Assembly: GCA_009667805.1 (NCBI GenBank)
Contig: CM019066.1
Span: forward strand, 6,448,001 to 6,512,000
Length of the DNA stretch: 64,000 nt
Direction of reading: 5' to 3'
Source of the DNA: Leptobrachium leishanense
Lineage: Eukaryota; Chordata; Amphibia; Anura; Megophryidae
The notes beneath the pieces were generated by a model. The model made no database searches and had not been told where the DNA came from. It saw only the letters and a program-made list of their open reading frames with translations. Shown here piece after piece: positions 33,728-47,581 of the stretch. The translations under genes were made by a program, and so were the position numbers. Positions within the stretch are counted from its first letter, which is position 1, and each line of letters begins with the position of its first letter.

Positions 33728-34810
33728 AAAACAAAACACCAAAAAAGATCACTCCATATCAATGACCACCTTCATCCACCATTTTCTGCAAAAAAAACAC
33801 ATTTCAAAAAACCTGACTGAGGTAAAATAATGGGGATTCAGTTAACAAAGTATGATCATAGCTTGCGTAAGCCTGTCACAGTCGCCAATGTACCCCATCG
33901 TTGACAGGTCCTATCTAACTTGACCGCATCTGCATTTACAGGATTCACTCACCCTTGAGCTCCCCAGCAGGCACTGGCCTTCATAGGCTGTCACGGTGGG
34001 ACACGCCCATGAACAGGGAGGGGTGCATACCCAGGAGAGTAGTCAGCTCTCCATATGTATAAAACAAACCACAGGGGGGGGTTGCACTCAACCTAAACTT
34101 GCAACACAAGCGGGTGCATCTAAGACTTCAAATACAAAACACCAAAAAAGAGCACTCCATATCAATGACCACCTTCATCCACTGTTTTCTGCAAAAAAAA
34201 AACGCATTTCAAAAATTCAAAAAACCTGACTGAGGTAAATTGATGGGGATTCAGTTAACAAAGTATGATCATAGTTTGCTTAAACCTGTCACAGTCGCCA
34301 GTGTACCCCATCGTTGACAGTTTGTTTTTACAGAAAATGGTGGATGGATGTGGTCATTGATATCGAGTGCTCTTTTTTGGTGTTTTGTAGTCTTAGATGG
34401 ACCCGCTTGTGTTGCAAGTTTAGGTTGAGTGCAACCCCCCCTGTGGTTTGTTCTATACATAAGGAGAGCTGACTACTCTCCTGAGTATGCACCCCTCCCT
34501 GTTCACGGGTGTGTCCCACCGTGACAGCCTATGAAGGCCAGTGCCTGCTGGGGAGCTCAAGGGTGAGTGAATCCTGTAAATGCAGATGCGGTCAAGTTAG
34601 ATAGGACCTGTCAACGATGGGGTACATTGGCGACGGTGACAGGCTTAAACAAATTATGATCATACTTTGTGAACTGAATCCCCATAATTTTACCTCAGTC
34701 AGGTTTTTTGAATTTTTTAAATGCGTTTTTTTTTGCAGAAAACGGTGGATGAAGGTGGTCATTGATATGGAGTGCTCTTTTTTTGGTGTTTTGTATTTGA
34801 AAGTCTTAGA
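33728..34810. repeat. Large near-palindrome (~400-bp arms)
   Basis: The block from CACCAAAAAAG through GGGGATTCAGTTAACAAAG, CCCATCGTTGACAGG, TTCACTCACCCTTGAGC and GACACGCCC to GCGGGTGCATCTAAGAC (33728-34127) returns in reverse complement at about 34389-34810. The 260-bp centre repeats part of the same unit again. The surrounding minisatellite was evidently the target. Confidence 0.8.
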
Positions 34811-34988
34811 TGCACCCGCTTGTGTTGCAAGTTTAGGTGGAGTGCAACCCCCCCTGTGGTTTGATCTGTATATATATGTGTATGTATATACATACACACA
34901 TATATATTACAGACCTCAGACCAGACATACCATATATATATATGTACACACACACATATATATTACACAGACCTCAGACCAGACATAC

Positions 34989-35026
<38 letters not shown>

Positions 35027-35057
35027 GTGTGTGTATGTATATACACACACACATATA

Positions 35058-36698
35058 CAGTCAGGTCCAGAAATATTGGGACATGGACACAATTCTAACA
35101 TCTTTGGCTCTATACATCACCACAATGGAGTTGGAATGAAAGAAGCACAATGTGCTTTAACTGCAGACTGTCAGCTTTAATTTGAGGGTATGTACATCCA
35201 ACTCAGGTGAACGGTGTAGGACTTACAGCAGTTTGCAGATGTGCCTCCCACTTGTTAAGGGACCAAAAGTAATGGGACAATTGGCTTCTCAGCTGTTCCA
35301 TAGCCAGGTGTGTGATATTCCCTCATTACCCCAATTACAATGTGCAGATAAAAGGCCCAGAGTTAATTTCAAGTGTGCTATTTGCATTTGGAATCTGTTG
35401 CTATCAACTCTCAAGATGAGATCCAAAGAGCCTTCACTATCAGTGAAGCAAGCCATCATTAGGCTGAAGAAACCCATCAGAGAGATAGCAAGAACATTAG
35501 GCGTCGCCAAAACAACTGTTTGGAACATTCTCAAAAAGAAGGAACGCACCGGTGAGCTCAGCAACACCACAAGACCTGGGAGACCACGTAAAACAACTGT
35601 GGTGGATGAATGAAGAATTCTTTCCCTGGTGAAGAAAACACCCTTCACAACAGTTGGCCAGATCAAGAACACTCTCCAGGAGGTAGGTGTATGTGTGTTA
35701 AAGTGAAAAATCAAGAGAAGACTTCACGAAGAGTAAATACAGAGGGTTCACCACAAGAAGTAAACCATTGGTGAGCCTCAAAAACAAGAAGGCCAGATTA
35801 GAGTTTGCCAAACAACACCTAACAAAGCCTTCACAGTTCTGGAACAAGATCCTATGGACAGATGAGACCAAGATCAACTTGTACCAGAGTGATGGGAAGA
35901 GAAGAGTATGGAGAAGGAAAGGAACTGCTCATGATCCTAAGCATACCACCGCATCAGTGAAGCATGGTGGTGGTAGTGTCATGGCGTGGGCATGTATGGC
36001 TGCCAATGGAACTGGTTCTCTTGTATTTATTGATGATGTGACTGCTGACAAAAGCAGCAGGATGAATTCTGAAGTGTTTCGGGCAATATTATCTGCTCAC
36101 ATTCAGCCAAATGCTGCAGAACTCATTGGACGGCGCTTCACAGTGCAGATGGACAATGACCCAAAGCATACTGCAAAAGCAACCAAAGAATTTTTGACGG
36201 GACAGAAGTGGAATGTTATGCAATGGCCAAGTCAATCACCTGACCTGAATCCCATTGAGCATACATTTCACTTGCTGAAGACAAAACTGAATGGAAAATG
36301 CCCCAAGAACAAGCAGGAACTGAAGACAGTTGCAGTAGAGGCCTGGCAGAGCATCACCAGGGATGAAACCCAGCGTCTGGTGATGTCTATGCGTTCCAAA
36401 CTTCAGGCTGTGATTGACTGCAAAGGATTTGCAACCAAGTATTAAGAAGGGAGAGTTTGATTTATGATTATTATTCTGTCCCATTACTTTTGGTCCCTTA
36501 ACAAGTGGGAGGCACATCTGCAAACTGCTGTAAGTCCTACACCGTTCACCTGAGTTGGATGTACATACCCTCAAATTAAAGCTGACAGTCTGCAGTTAAA
36601 GCACATTGTGATTGTTTCATTCCAACTCCATTGTGGTGGTGTATAGAACCAAAGATGTTAGAATTGTGTCGATGTCCCAATATTTCTGGACCTGACTG
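35058..36698 (+). mobile_element. Tc1/mariner element, full length (1641 bp)
   Basis: Inverted arms of roughly 200-230 bp begin CAGTCAGGTCCAGAAATATT and end AATATTTCTGGACCTGACTG. TA flanks both sides (35056-35057 and 36699-36700). Confidence 0.93.
35415..36445 (+). pseudogene. Tc1 transposase with stop codon and frame break
   Basis: The likely start is ATG 35415. The helix-turn-helix KPIREIARTLGVAKTTVWNI and the GRPRK hook are followed by a TGA near 35611. Reading resumes in another frame from about 35768 with [21 protein letters not shown] and DLNPIEHTFH, the three DD34E blocks. It ends FATKY, a usual Tc1 C-terminus. Apart from the break around 35611-35770 it is well preserved, so the element is fairly young. 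Confidence 0.92.
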
Positions 36699-36780
36699 TA
36701 TATATTACACACCTCAGACCAGAGATAGATATATATAGATATATATCTATATATATCTATCATACCAGACCTCAGACCAA

Positions 36781-37404
36781 ACGCTGGGGAAGCTGGCCGC
36801 ATGCATGAAAAGCATTTGGCCAGCGTTCCCCTCCGGCGGGTCGCATTACATACCCAGCAGGGGGTCCGGTTGCAGGACTGTGACACGGCTGCCGGGTGCC
36901 TCTGTGACGCTGCCTGCCTCCAGCCAAGATTCGCGGGAGCCTGCTAGATTTCCAATTCTGCGTTTTTTCTTCATATTTATTAGAAACCAAACATAGCGTT
37001 CCGGTCCCGATCCTAAATAATGGAGACAGAGAGAGAGGTCGTAACATGGAATTGATAACTTCTGCTCGGAGAAAGAAAGCCACCCTCTTTTTCTATATTT
37101 ATGCAGAGACACATACTGATATTCAGAGCCAGAGGAACAAATCAATCATGTGAGAGCCACTTCACAAGTGTCGCCTGTGCCCGCCATAACCAGCTTCACA
37201 GGGTCGGCGGCACGTCTAGCATTGCAGGAGATAAATTCCTCTGCTGTAAAGTGTGACTCCCTGCCAGTCTGAGATCAGGTTTATTTATACCGAATACGTT
37301 TGCTTCATGTTCCATGAATTTGTAAATTATTGTTTGATTGTTACTTTTATTTTTTGGGGGTTTTCATTCTTTTTATACGTTTGACATATTTTGTTTTCTA
37401 ATAG
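36781..37404. other. Intronic sequence upstream of exon, nothing recognised
   Basis: A GC-rich stretch (36781-36950) and AT-rich sequence up to the acceptor at 37404. No repeat or gene identified. Confidence 0.4.
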
Positions 37405-37597
37405 TTCCTACTGCAGCCCTTATCCTTCCACTGAATCCGCGGTGGGGTTAATAGACAGCCTGTTGAACTGCAGGGAGGTGAAGGATGCTCCGAACATTTT
37501 GGTTCTTCACGTGACCTCCTTTCCTTACGCTCTACAAACGCAGAATACGCGCATCAGCCCATACAACGAGATCCACTGGCCTTCCACGCACAGCCAC
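37405..37597 (+). CDS. greb1/greb1l: GREB1-family gene, internal exon (third in window)
   Basis: The acceptor is TTCTAATAG and the donor GTATGT. The first base completes a Ser codon begun in the previous exon, and the exon ends on a whole codon (phase 0). It reads [27 protein letters not shown] and [11 protein letters not shown], all conserved in GREB1/GREB1L. The first ~12 residues ([11 protein letters not shown]) are less conserved. It is 193 bp long and follows a 9.3-kb intron that carries one Tc1 and the large near-palindrome. Confidence 0.93.
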
Positions 37598-38747
37598 GTA
37601 TGTATCTGTTATCTCTCAGGTCATTATGAGTGTGCTGATAGCAACTGCTTCGTTTAATGTTAAAATAATGAAAAACATGAACAACATTTTAATGTGATTG
37701 TAGTCACTTGGGGTACATGGCCCTGGAGATGCTTTTGGGTGGTGTGGTACTGTGACCTTTTTGACGAGTCAGATGTTTTATATTGTTATCACCTGGTAGG
37801 TGGCCGTGCTCTCTGAGCCCTATTAATTGATTTCTGTTCTGTACCTTGGAAGATTGGTTGTATTGTTCCCATATGTAGTCATTGTTGAGTGTCATATTGT
37901 ATATGCTGTGCTGTTTCCCTGATTGGTACTGTATTGTTCTTTTGTTGTCCTGAAACATTTTGCCATGTTTGCATCTAGCCCCGAGAGCTGGATGAAACCA
38001 ATTCTCTGCTGGCCTCTGTGACAGAACAGCCGTCACGTTCAATTTATTATCCCATAAAAAGTTAAAAGTTCATTTTTTCAAGGTCAAATTTCGTTTATAA
38101 AATTTATGTCTGTATGATCCCTGAGTGTATTGTGTTTCCCCTCGCAAATTCCCCGCACCAAACACGTCTGCAATCCGTCACAATTTAATAACACCCAAAT
38201 TGCCCAGTTTTCGTTCCCCCAAGTGTAGAATTCGTTAGTACAATTTGTGCCCGTATGTTTATGGTTGTTTATTAGGTTCATTGCCAAATCTGCCTTGCCC
38301 AGCCATCGTAGTTTATCTGCCCAGTGCAACCCTGCTGCAGCTGCCACCGGCCGAAACCAAGCACAGCCGATATTCCTTGCACCCTGCACCGCTCAGCCCC
38401 TGTTCCTGCCACCGGAGGACTTTTTGGGCAGGGGGGCCCTGGGAACACGGTGCCACTGTGGGGTGAGTTCTAGAGACCAGCGCCACCGAGATCACCCCCC
38501 AATCAGCCGCTGGACTCGCAGTTTCCCAGAGCTCGCACTCCAGGGGGTAGAATTTCCCGGGCAGGGAGCAGCCCAGGGTGGGCCAGACAGTGTGGCACCA
38601 AGAGCTGGGACCATGTTAAACATACAATAAGGGCTCAGGCTAGAGGCAGTGGTAGAACTGGCGCTGGGGTATCTGGGGGCGGGCATGGGAGAGAACAATG
38701 GGACTGTACCATATAAATGGACCGTGTATGTGCTGTTTTACAATACA
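37598..38747. other. Intronic sequence, nothing recognised
   Basis: No tandem repeat or mobile-element end is seen. Frames at 38245-38630 overlap on both strands in GC-rich sequence and have no recognisable domain. Confidence 0.4.
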
Positions 38748-39387
38748 CCAACTTGCTTAACCTATACTGCGTCTCAACGAGTATTTGGGAAGAGGGACTG
38801 TGTGCTAGGTATTTCCTCCTGGCGGACTCGATATATTCCAGCAAGGGACCTGACGCCGGCTCGCTACCACTGCTGACTGCAGAGCAACCCGGCACCTAAG
38901 GCGGATCTACTCCCTCCGAGTAGCGTCGTCCGTCACATTGGTAGTAGAGCGGTGGGATCTCCGAGACCAGCCCAGCAGGGGGAGATATAGCTGCTGGCTT
39001 GACCCCGGTCTCAGACATCGCAACCCGCAGAGAGCCTGGAGCAACTCGACCCAAGAAGGGATTCTGAGACCAGTCTAGCAGGGGGAGATATAGCCGCAGA
39101 CTTGACAAAGACCAGTTCTGGTCGAAACATCGTCCTTGTTGGTGCTGGAATAAATCCACTTTTGATTTAATACATGGGTTTTTGGAATTTATTTATGCTG
39201 GTTTGCTTAACCTATACTGCGTCTCGACAAGTATTTGGGAAGAGGGACTGTCTGCTAGGTATTTCCTCCTGGCGGACTCGATATATTCCAGCAAGGGACC
39301 TGACCCCGGCTCGCTACCGCTGCTCACTGCAGAGCAACCCTGGCACCTAAGGCGGATCTACTCCCTCTGAGTAGTGGCGCCCGTCAC
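38748..39387 (+). repeat. Direct repeat pair (~190 bp) about 451 bp apart
   Basis: 38748-38937 and 39200-39387 share CTTAACCTATACTGCGTCTC, GGCGGACTCGATATATTCC and GCACCTAAGGCGGATCTACT. Between them, two diverged copies of GCAGGGGGAGATATAGC lead to a CTTGACAAAG-hairpin-CGAAACATCG motif (39101-39132). The layout fits a Penelope-like element with repeated ends, which is an inference. Confidence 0.65.
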
Positions 39388-40246
39388 AGCCTCAGCCCTG
39401 GAACTGGAAGAATCCAGTTATGGAACCGTGCCTTTCGCCTCCCTGTTATGAGATGGATGGGAGTTCTTTCCTTTGTCTGTTACACTAGGGTGGGAGGGGG
39501 GAGGCTATTCAGTATTTTAATGGCAGGGCATGTTTTACCTATGTTGGGCGGTCCATCCCCTTTGTGTGTTGTCCCATTGGTTTTCCTGGTCCTTGCATTC
39601 CCTGGGTATGCCCTGTATGTATGTATTGAAAATCCAAATAACCCAGATTTAAGTCCTTGTTTTCACCTTACAATGAGCGCTGACTATTGGCTGGGTGGGT
39701 TTGGGCCAGAATCAGTACTTCTATGTGAAACCAACAGAGAGCACTGGTGAATCCAGAAAGGGGGCATTTGTCCCCCCAACTGCAATTATTTTGTAGGAGA
39801 TACAGGAGACCTTTGGACATTTGAAACCCTGTATCTCTGGTACTTGACAAGCTACATAGTCTATTGAGGTGTCATTGAGATACCAAATATGACTATGGTT
39901 GAAATACAGAGTAAAAATAAACCACAAGAAAATATTACATATATATATATTATAAAAATATATAAACCTCTATAGTGTGTATATTGTATGTCCAAGCCTG
40001 TGTGTATCTGTGTATTTTTAAGTATCTGGTGTATGTAGCTATGTCTGTGTATATGTTTTTAAGTGTATATGTATGCGTGCGTGTGGGTGTTTGCATACCG
40101 CTTTGTAGTGTAGGAGTGTGTACTTGGGTGCATATCTACCAAATGTCCCTGTATTTGTGGGACAGTCCCTATTTTGGGGAAAATCCATGGGGTGGAGATA
40201 GGAGGTCGTTTGGACCAACTTATCTCCCGATTGTTGGCTGCTAGTG
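39388..40246. other. Intronic sequence, nothing recognised
   Basis: Only TG-rich and TA-rich low-complexity DNA (39940-40110) stands out. Confidence 0.4.
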
Positions 40247-40309
40247 GGTCATGTTTGATATCATTGGAAAGGCCAGAGCACGGCCATTCCAATGATATCA
40301 AACATGACC
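40247..40309. repeat. Hairpin with 28-bp arms
   Basis: GGTCATGTTTGATATCATTG extended to GGCC (40247-40274) pairs with 40282-40309 with one mismatch across a 7-base loop. Confidence 0.85.
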
Positions 40310-40899
40310 ATGTGTGGTGCAAAATAAATAAAAATAAATAAATAAATAAAACTTGACTTCAAATCACGTTTAACATGATGAGCACAAAACAGTCAAAATG
40401 AGCTGAGCACACAGAGGTGAAATGGCTCAGCAGTGAAGGGGATAAAAAGCATAAAGCATGTAAACATCAGGTATTTCTAAACTCAGGACAACATTTAGAA
40501 ACTATTTAGCTGGGGTCTTTGTTGGCGGTTGTAGATTTTGGGGGTCAAAGTACCAAAAAGTGTTTTTTTTTCCATCATATTTCATAATTTGGAGAGAAAA
40601 ACAGTATATATTATGTGTGGGTTCCATAAAAGAGGAAAATTAGAGCTAACCACAAACAGCGCAGAAACGTAAAATCAGCAGTGGGTACTTTCGGACAAAC
40701 AATGGTAAAATCGCCTGGTTACTATGGGGTTAAATTTCATTTTACTTGTATTTTTAGAGAACATTCTCACAGACCCCTGAAAGATTGCAGTAATTATTTT
40801 AATTACAATTTAGACCAACGTATAAAAAAAATTTGTTGTGCAGCTCATAGAAGACTCTGCTGTGCGTCTTCATAGAACGCCATGATTTTCAGGGTTTCA

Positions 40900-41225
40900 A
40901 TTTGACAGGTTTAACCAGGCGAATCCCATAGGTATCAATGTAAAAACTTAATATCTTTTTTTTTTTTAAAAAAATGAAGACCATTTATTCTTTTAATTTT
41001 TTGCATAAACCCTTTTAATTTTTTTTAGGATCCTATTCCAATGTTCACACTAAAATGCGGACGCCTTTTGGGTGCTTTGTGAATAGACCCTCTCTTAGAT
41101 TGTATGCTCCTGAGCAGGGTCCTCTCTCTTACTGTTCTGTGTGTTTAACATGTATTTACAGGTATATTTGTTATTCTGTTTCACCTATTGTACAGCGCTA
41201 CGGAACTTGTTAGCGATTTATAAAA
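40900..41225. repeat. Fragments: R1 copy 3 and an L2-type LINE 3' end
   Basis: 40900-41045 shares the GGCGAATCCCATAGG segment and following T-rich block with R1. 41100-41225 (GATTGTATGCTCCTGAGCAG to TGTACAGCGCTACGGAA) is the 3' untranslated end of the LINE family seen at 15416-15565. Confidence 0.6.
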
Positions 41226-41489
41226 ACTTGTAACTGTAACCCTATAATAAGCACTCAAGCATGATTCTTGATGATTTCTAAATGTTGAAAAGCAATGATA
41301 TTGCACTCTTGGTTCTTCTTATAAAGAAAGCATTTTCATTATTACAATTACATCTGAGTATAATCAGGCTCAGATAAGCCTTTTATCCTTTCAAAAGTCT
41401 GGGCTGAGCCAAAACCAAAGCTGTTTTCATGTCAAAAGAACCATGGGTGCAAGTCCATTGCTTATTCATCAGGCCTGTGGCCCCAGACC

Positions 41490-41523
<34 letters not shown>

Positions 41524-41784
41524 GTTCCCCTCTCTGTGCTTCTGAGATAGTGATCTCCCACCCTGCTGTGTACACTACACACCCAGCCTCTGTTCAGCAA
41601 AATAAGCTGTACTATGTGAGGGGTGTCCCTGTCCAGGAGTAAACCCTGCTGTGAAGACTTCTCAATTTTTAACTCCTGCTGGACCCTGCTGTGGACAAAG
41701 CCCCAAACAAAAGCTGATACCAATCGATAATTTGCCAAATATCGCCTCCGATAATTGGCAAAACCAATATTCGGTCTGCACTTG
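41226..41784. other. Intronic sequence with a short TA microsatellite
   Basis: A TATATA run at 41493-41520; otherwise nothing recognised. Confidence 0.4.
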
Positions 41785-42316
41785 ATATCTACACAGCCAT
41801 ATATCTCTGGCCCTGATATCTACACAGCCATATATCTCTGGCCCTGATATCTACACAGCCATATATCTGCCCCTGATATCTACACAGCCATATATCTCTG
41901 GCCCTGATATCTACACAGCCATATATCTGCCCCTGATATCTACACAGCCATATATCTCTGGCCCTGATATCTACACAGCCATATATCTGCCCCTGATATC
42001 TACACAGCCATATATCTCTGGCCCTGATATCTACACAGCCATATATCTCTGGCCCTGATATCTACACAGCCATATATCTCTGGCCCTGATATCTACACAG
42101 CCATATATCTCTGGCCCTGATATCTACACAGCCATATATCTGCCCCTGATATCTACACAGCCATATATATCTGCCCCTGATATCTACACGGCCATATATC
42201 TGCCCCTGATATCTACACAGCCATATATATCTGCCCCTGATATCTACACGGCCATATATCTGCCCCTGATATCTACACGGCCATATATCTGCCCCTGATA
42301 TCTACACAGCTATATA

Positions 42317-43448
42317 CACTATATTGCCAAAAGTATTCACTCACCTGCCTTGACTCGCATATGACATCCCATTCCTAATCCATAGGATTCAATATGACGT
42401 CGGTCCACCCTTTGCAGCTATAACAGCTTCAACTCTTCTGGGAAGGCTGTCCACAAGGTTTAGGAGTGTGTTTATGGGAATTTTTGACCATTCTTCCAGA
42501 AGCGCATTGAGGCCACACACTGATGTTGGACGAGAAGGCCTAGCTCTCAGTCTCTGCTCTAATTCATCTCAAAGGTGTTCTATCGGGTTGAGGTCAGGAC
42601 TCTGTGCAGGCCAGTCAAGTTCATCCACACCAGACTCTGTCATCCATGTCTTTATGGACCTTGCTTTGTGCACTGGTGCACAGTCATGTTGGAAGAGGAA
42701 AGGAATTGTCCAAAAGATCTTGGTATGCTGAAGCATTTAGAGTTCCTTTCACTAGAACTAAGGGGCCAAGCCCAGCTCCTATAAAACAACCCCACACCAT
42801 AATCCCCCCTCCACCAAACTTTACACGTGGCACAATGCAGTCAGGCAAGTACCGTTCTCCTGGCAACCGCCAAGCCCAGACTCGTCCATCAGATTGCCAG
42901 ATGGAGAAGCATGATTCGTCACTCCAGAGAACGCATCTCCACTGCTCTAGAGTCCAGTGGCGGTGTGCTTTACACCACTGCATCCGACGCTTTGCATTGC
43001 ACTTGGTGATGTATGGCTTGGATGCAGCTGCTCGGCCATGGAAACCCATTCCATACATGAAGTTTGGAGGTCTGTAGCGATTGACTCTGCAGAAAGTTGG
43101 CGACCTCTTCGCACTATGCGCCTCAGCATCCGCTGACCCCACTGGCCTACCACTTCGTGGCTGAGTTGCTGTCGTTCCCAAACACTTCCACGTTCTTATA
43201 ATACAGTTGACTGTGGAATATTTAGGAGCGAGGAAATTTCACGACTGGATTTGTTGCACAGGTGGCATCCTATCACAGTTCCAAGCTGGAATTCACTGAG
43301 CTCCTGTGAGCAACCCATTCTTTCACAAATGTTTGTAAAAACAGTCTGCATGCCTAGGTGCTTCATTTTATATACCTGTGGCCATGGAAGTGATTGGAAC
43401 ACCTGATTCAGATTATTTGGATGAGCGAATACTTTTGGCAATATAGTG
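42317..43448 (-). mobile_element. Tc1/mariner-type element in the minisatellite (1132 bp)
   Basis: Inverted ends CACTATATTGCCAAAAGTAT and ATACTTTTGGCAATATAGTG are flanked by TA on both sides. Only about 26 bp at each end is repeated, unlike the long-armed Tc1s elsewhere in the window. Confidence 0.92.
42684..43441 (-). pseudogene. Tc1-like transposase, broken and short
   Basis: N-terminal remains (43441-43196) include [16 protein letters not shown], a helix-turn-helix. The next part (43181-42684) has [25 protein letters not shown] (first catalytic Asp) and [13 protein letters not shown]. The remaining catalytic blocks are read only in other frames toward the left end (a CTGACCTCAACCCGATAGA complement near 42580). 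It is inactive. Confidence 0.85.
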
Positions 43449-43831
43449 TATCTGCCCCTGATATCTACACATCCATATATCTGCCCCAGATATCTACACA
43501 GCCATATATCTGCCCCAGATATCTACACAGCCATATATCTGCCCCAGATATCTACACAGCCATATATCTGCCCCAGATACCTACACAGCCATATATCTGC
43601 CCCTGATATCTACACAGCCATATATCTGCCCCTGATATCTACACAGCCATATATCTGCCCCTGATATCTATACAGCCATATATATCTGCCCCTGATATCT
43701 CCACGGCCTTATATCTGCCCCTGATATCTACACAGATATATATCTGCCCACCTATATATCTACACAGCCATATATCTGCCCACCTATATATCTACACAGC
43801 CATATATCTGTCCACCTATATATCTACACAG

Positions 43832-45667
43832 CAGTGGCATAGCGTGGGGGGGCCGTGGGGGGGGCGCGATTTTCTTAATTTCTTTTGAATTTTGCGCCCA
43901 TAATATTTTCCAGCTGCCGATCTATCAGTCGCGCTGAATCCAGAAGAGTTGGGTCACTTGACGCAGTGCTCTTCCCGGCAGGGCCTACTTTTTATTGGCA
44001 GTGCTGGCGCACTCTCTAACTGCTGCGCTGGTGCTGCAGTGTGCCTCAATGTCTCCCAGAACATGAGCATGGCACACTGCTTTAGTGCCGCCCCCTTGCA
44101 TGATGCGCCGCAGCTAGCCATATCCTCTCCCAAGGACTTAGAGCCACAGGAGGTATAGGTAAGCAACGTCCACTGCTCGCCAGAGAGTGTGGGATGTCCC
44201 ACTGGTAGGAGGGCCCCGCCACTTGGCAGGAACTCTTCAAATGCCTTTTACCCATTATACTCCACCAAGGAAGCAGGAATCCAGGAGAGGGGTCAGTCAG
44301 CACCTCCAAATCCTTATAGGAGCCTTTGAAGATGGCTGTCTGGAGTAGACTAAGGTAACATACCAAAAGCAGCCTGAAATTGTTGCCAGAGACACGTAGT
44401 GGAGTCCAAGTCCGGATCTGTCTACTGCCAGTTAGCAGTGGTCTGGATAAGTAGAGGGATTTTAACAGTGGGACGCAATTTGGCAGGCGCAGGGCGCAGG
44501 ACGCAGGCGTAGTGGCAGAACACAGACACAGCATCCACTGACTGAAGGAGAGCCCGGGCCTCGATGAGAATATGTTTTTACAAGTGTATGGTGAGCAACC
44601 CACCTGTAGGAGGGGGAGTTGTATAAATTGATATGGGGGCTTTTTATTTGGATACTTTGGGGGGGGTTGGATAAGTTGATGGGGGCTGTACAAATTGATA
44701 TGGGGCTTTTATTTGGATAATTTGATTGGGGTTGAATAAGTTGATATGTGAGGCTTTTTATTTGAATGATATGGGGGCTTTTGAATAATTTGGGGGGTTG
44801 AATAAATTGATATGGGGGCTTTTGGTTTGAATAAATTGATATGCTGGGGGGCTCTGTGATACACACTGCACATTACTTTGTTTTATTGCTACATACCCCT
44901 GGGGTGTAGGGGATATATGGTTATGTTTATCAAATCCCCTGACGAGGAATAATCACCTATTAAATAAATTAAAACATATACTTTTATTGTTCAATTGTAA
45001 AATTAGAAAGAGTTGTCAAAATTAGAACACAATTAATTTAAATTAAACATAAATCCCACATACAATCAATAGGGAATTATTCCCTATTGATTGTATGTGG
45101 GATTTATGTTTAATTTAAATTAATTGTGTTGTAATTTTGACAACTCTTTCTAATTTTACAATTGAACAATAAAAGTATATGTTTTAATTTATTTAATAGG
45201 TGATTATTCCTCGTCAGGGGATTTGATAAACATTTATTTAGTGTTCAATCACTACCCTATTCTACTAGCCCTTTGCACGGTGGTTTTTCCATCGGTTCAA
45301 CGATATATGGTTATGAATGTGAACATATGGCTGTGTGTGTAAATGCATGTATTTGTCTTTTAAAAGGCTTGTGTGTAAAATTCTGCATCTGTGTCCTTGT
45401 CACAGTCCAGCTCGCTGCCTAACACTTTATGACGCTTTATTGTGAGTACCCCCTCCTATTTTCCTAGAACAAAAAGCACTGTATATTGCTAAGATATTTT
45501 CTTTAGTTAGCTCTATTAGTGTGTGCGTGTATGTGTGTGTGACACACTGCACATTACTGTGAATTTTATTGCTGTAGAGTCGACATTGTGGACCTGGAGG
45601 GGTCCAGCACACGGGGGGAGCAATTCTTGTCTTGCCCTGGGCGCTGACAACCCACGCTATGCCACTG
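43832..45667. mobile_element. Non-autonomous hAT-like element with an internal tandem repeat and a nested palindrome (1836 bp)
   Basis: Exact 8-bp duplication CTACACAG (43824-43831 and 45668-45675). Inverted ends CAGTGGCATAGCGTGGG and CCCACGCTATGCCACTG. The interior holds a loose tandem array (44612-44850, units with TTGATATGGGGGCTTTTTAT) and a later insertion at 44926-45301. No transposase. Confidence 0.88.
44926..45301. mobile_element. Palindromic insertion with 14-bp target duplication
   Basis: GATATATGGTTATG is present on both sides (44912-44925 and 45302-45315). The insert is a near-perfect palindrome of about 150-bp arms centred near 45075, plus a 70-bp unique tail ending CATCGGTTCAAC. 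A 14-bp duplication is too long for hAT or Tc1 and points to target-primed or other retro-type insertion. Confidence 0.82.
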
Positions 45668-45711
45668 CTACACAGTCATATATCTGCCCACCTATATATC
45701 TACCACCCATA

Positions 45712-47321
<1,610 letters not shown>

Positions 47322-47451
47322 TATATCTACACAGCCATATATCTGCCCTGATATCAACACAGCTATATATCTGCCCACCTATATATCTACACCACCAAAT
47401 ATCTGCACACCTATATATCTACACAGCCATTTATCTGCCAGTTTATATATT

Positions 47452-47581
47452 AGAAACATAGAAACATAGAAAAATGTCGGCAGATAAGAACCTTTCGGCC
47501 CATCTAGTCTGCCCAATTACATGGATACTTTACCTGGATTTATCTTTTGTTTAGGATAGCCTTATGCCTATCCCATGCTTA
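47452..47581 (-). mobile_element. CR1 3' end fragment, minus strand
   Basis: Begins with the complement of the CR1 octamer tail (AGAAACATAGAAACATAG) and matches, on the minus strand, the last codons and 3' end of the CR1 in the Gypsy element (9255-9391). It is strongly 5'-truncated. Confidence 0.88.

Larger units (their letters stand above)
34900..36780. repeat. Minisatellite CAGACCTCAGACCAGACATA, split by a Tc1
   Basis: Units with CAGACCTCAGACCAGACATA joined by TA-rich stretches occur at 34910-35057 and resume at 36699-36780 after the Tc1 insertion. Earlier units lie at 33358 and 33692. Confidence 0.75.

Noticed and set aside
38245..38630. CpG-island promoter or GC-rich exon
   Set aside because: GC-rich but with overlapping frames on both strands and no recognisable protein; the GREB1-family reading is continuous without it.
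44926..44960. CTGACGAGG read as a hammerhead core at the palindrome edge
   Set aside because: No GAAA box follows at a workable distance and no stem II can be drawn, so the match to CUGANGA is likely chance.
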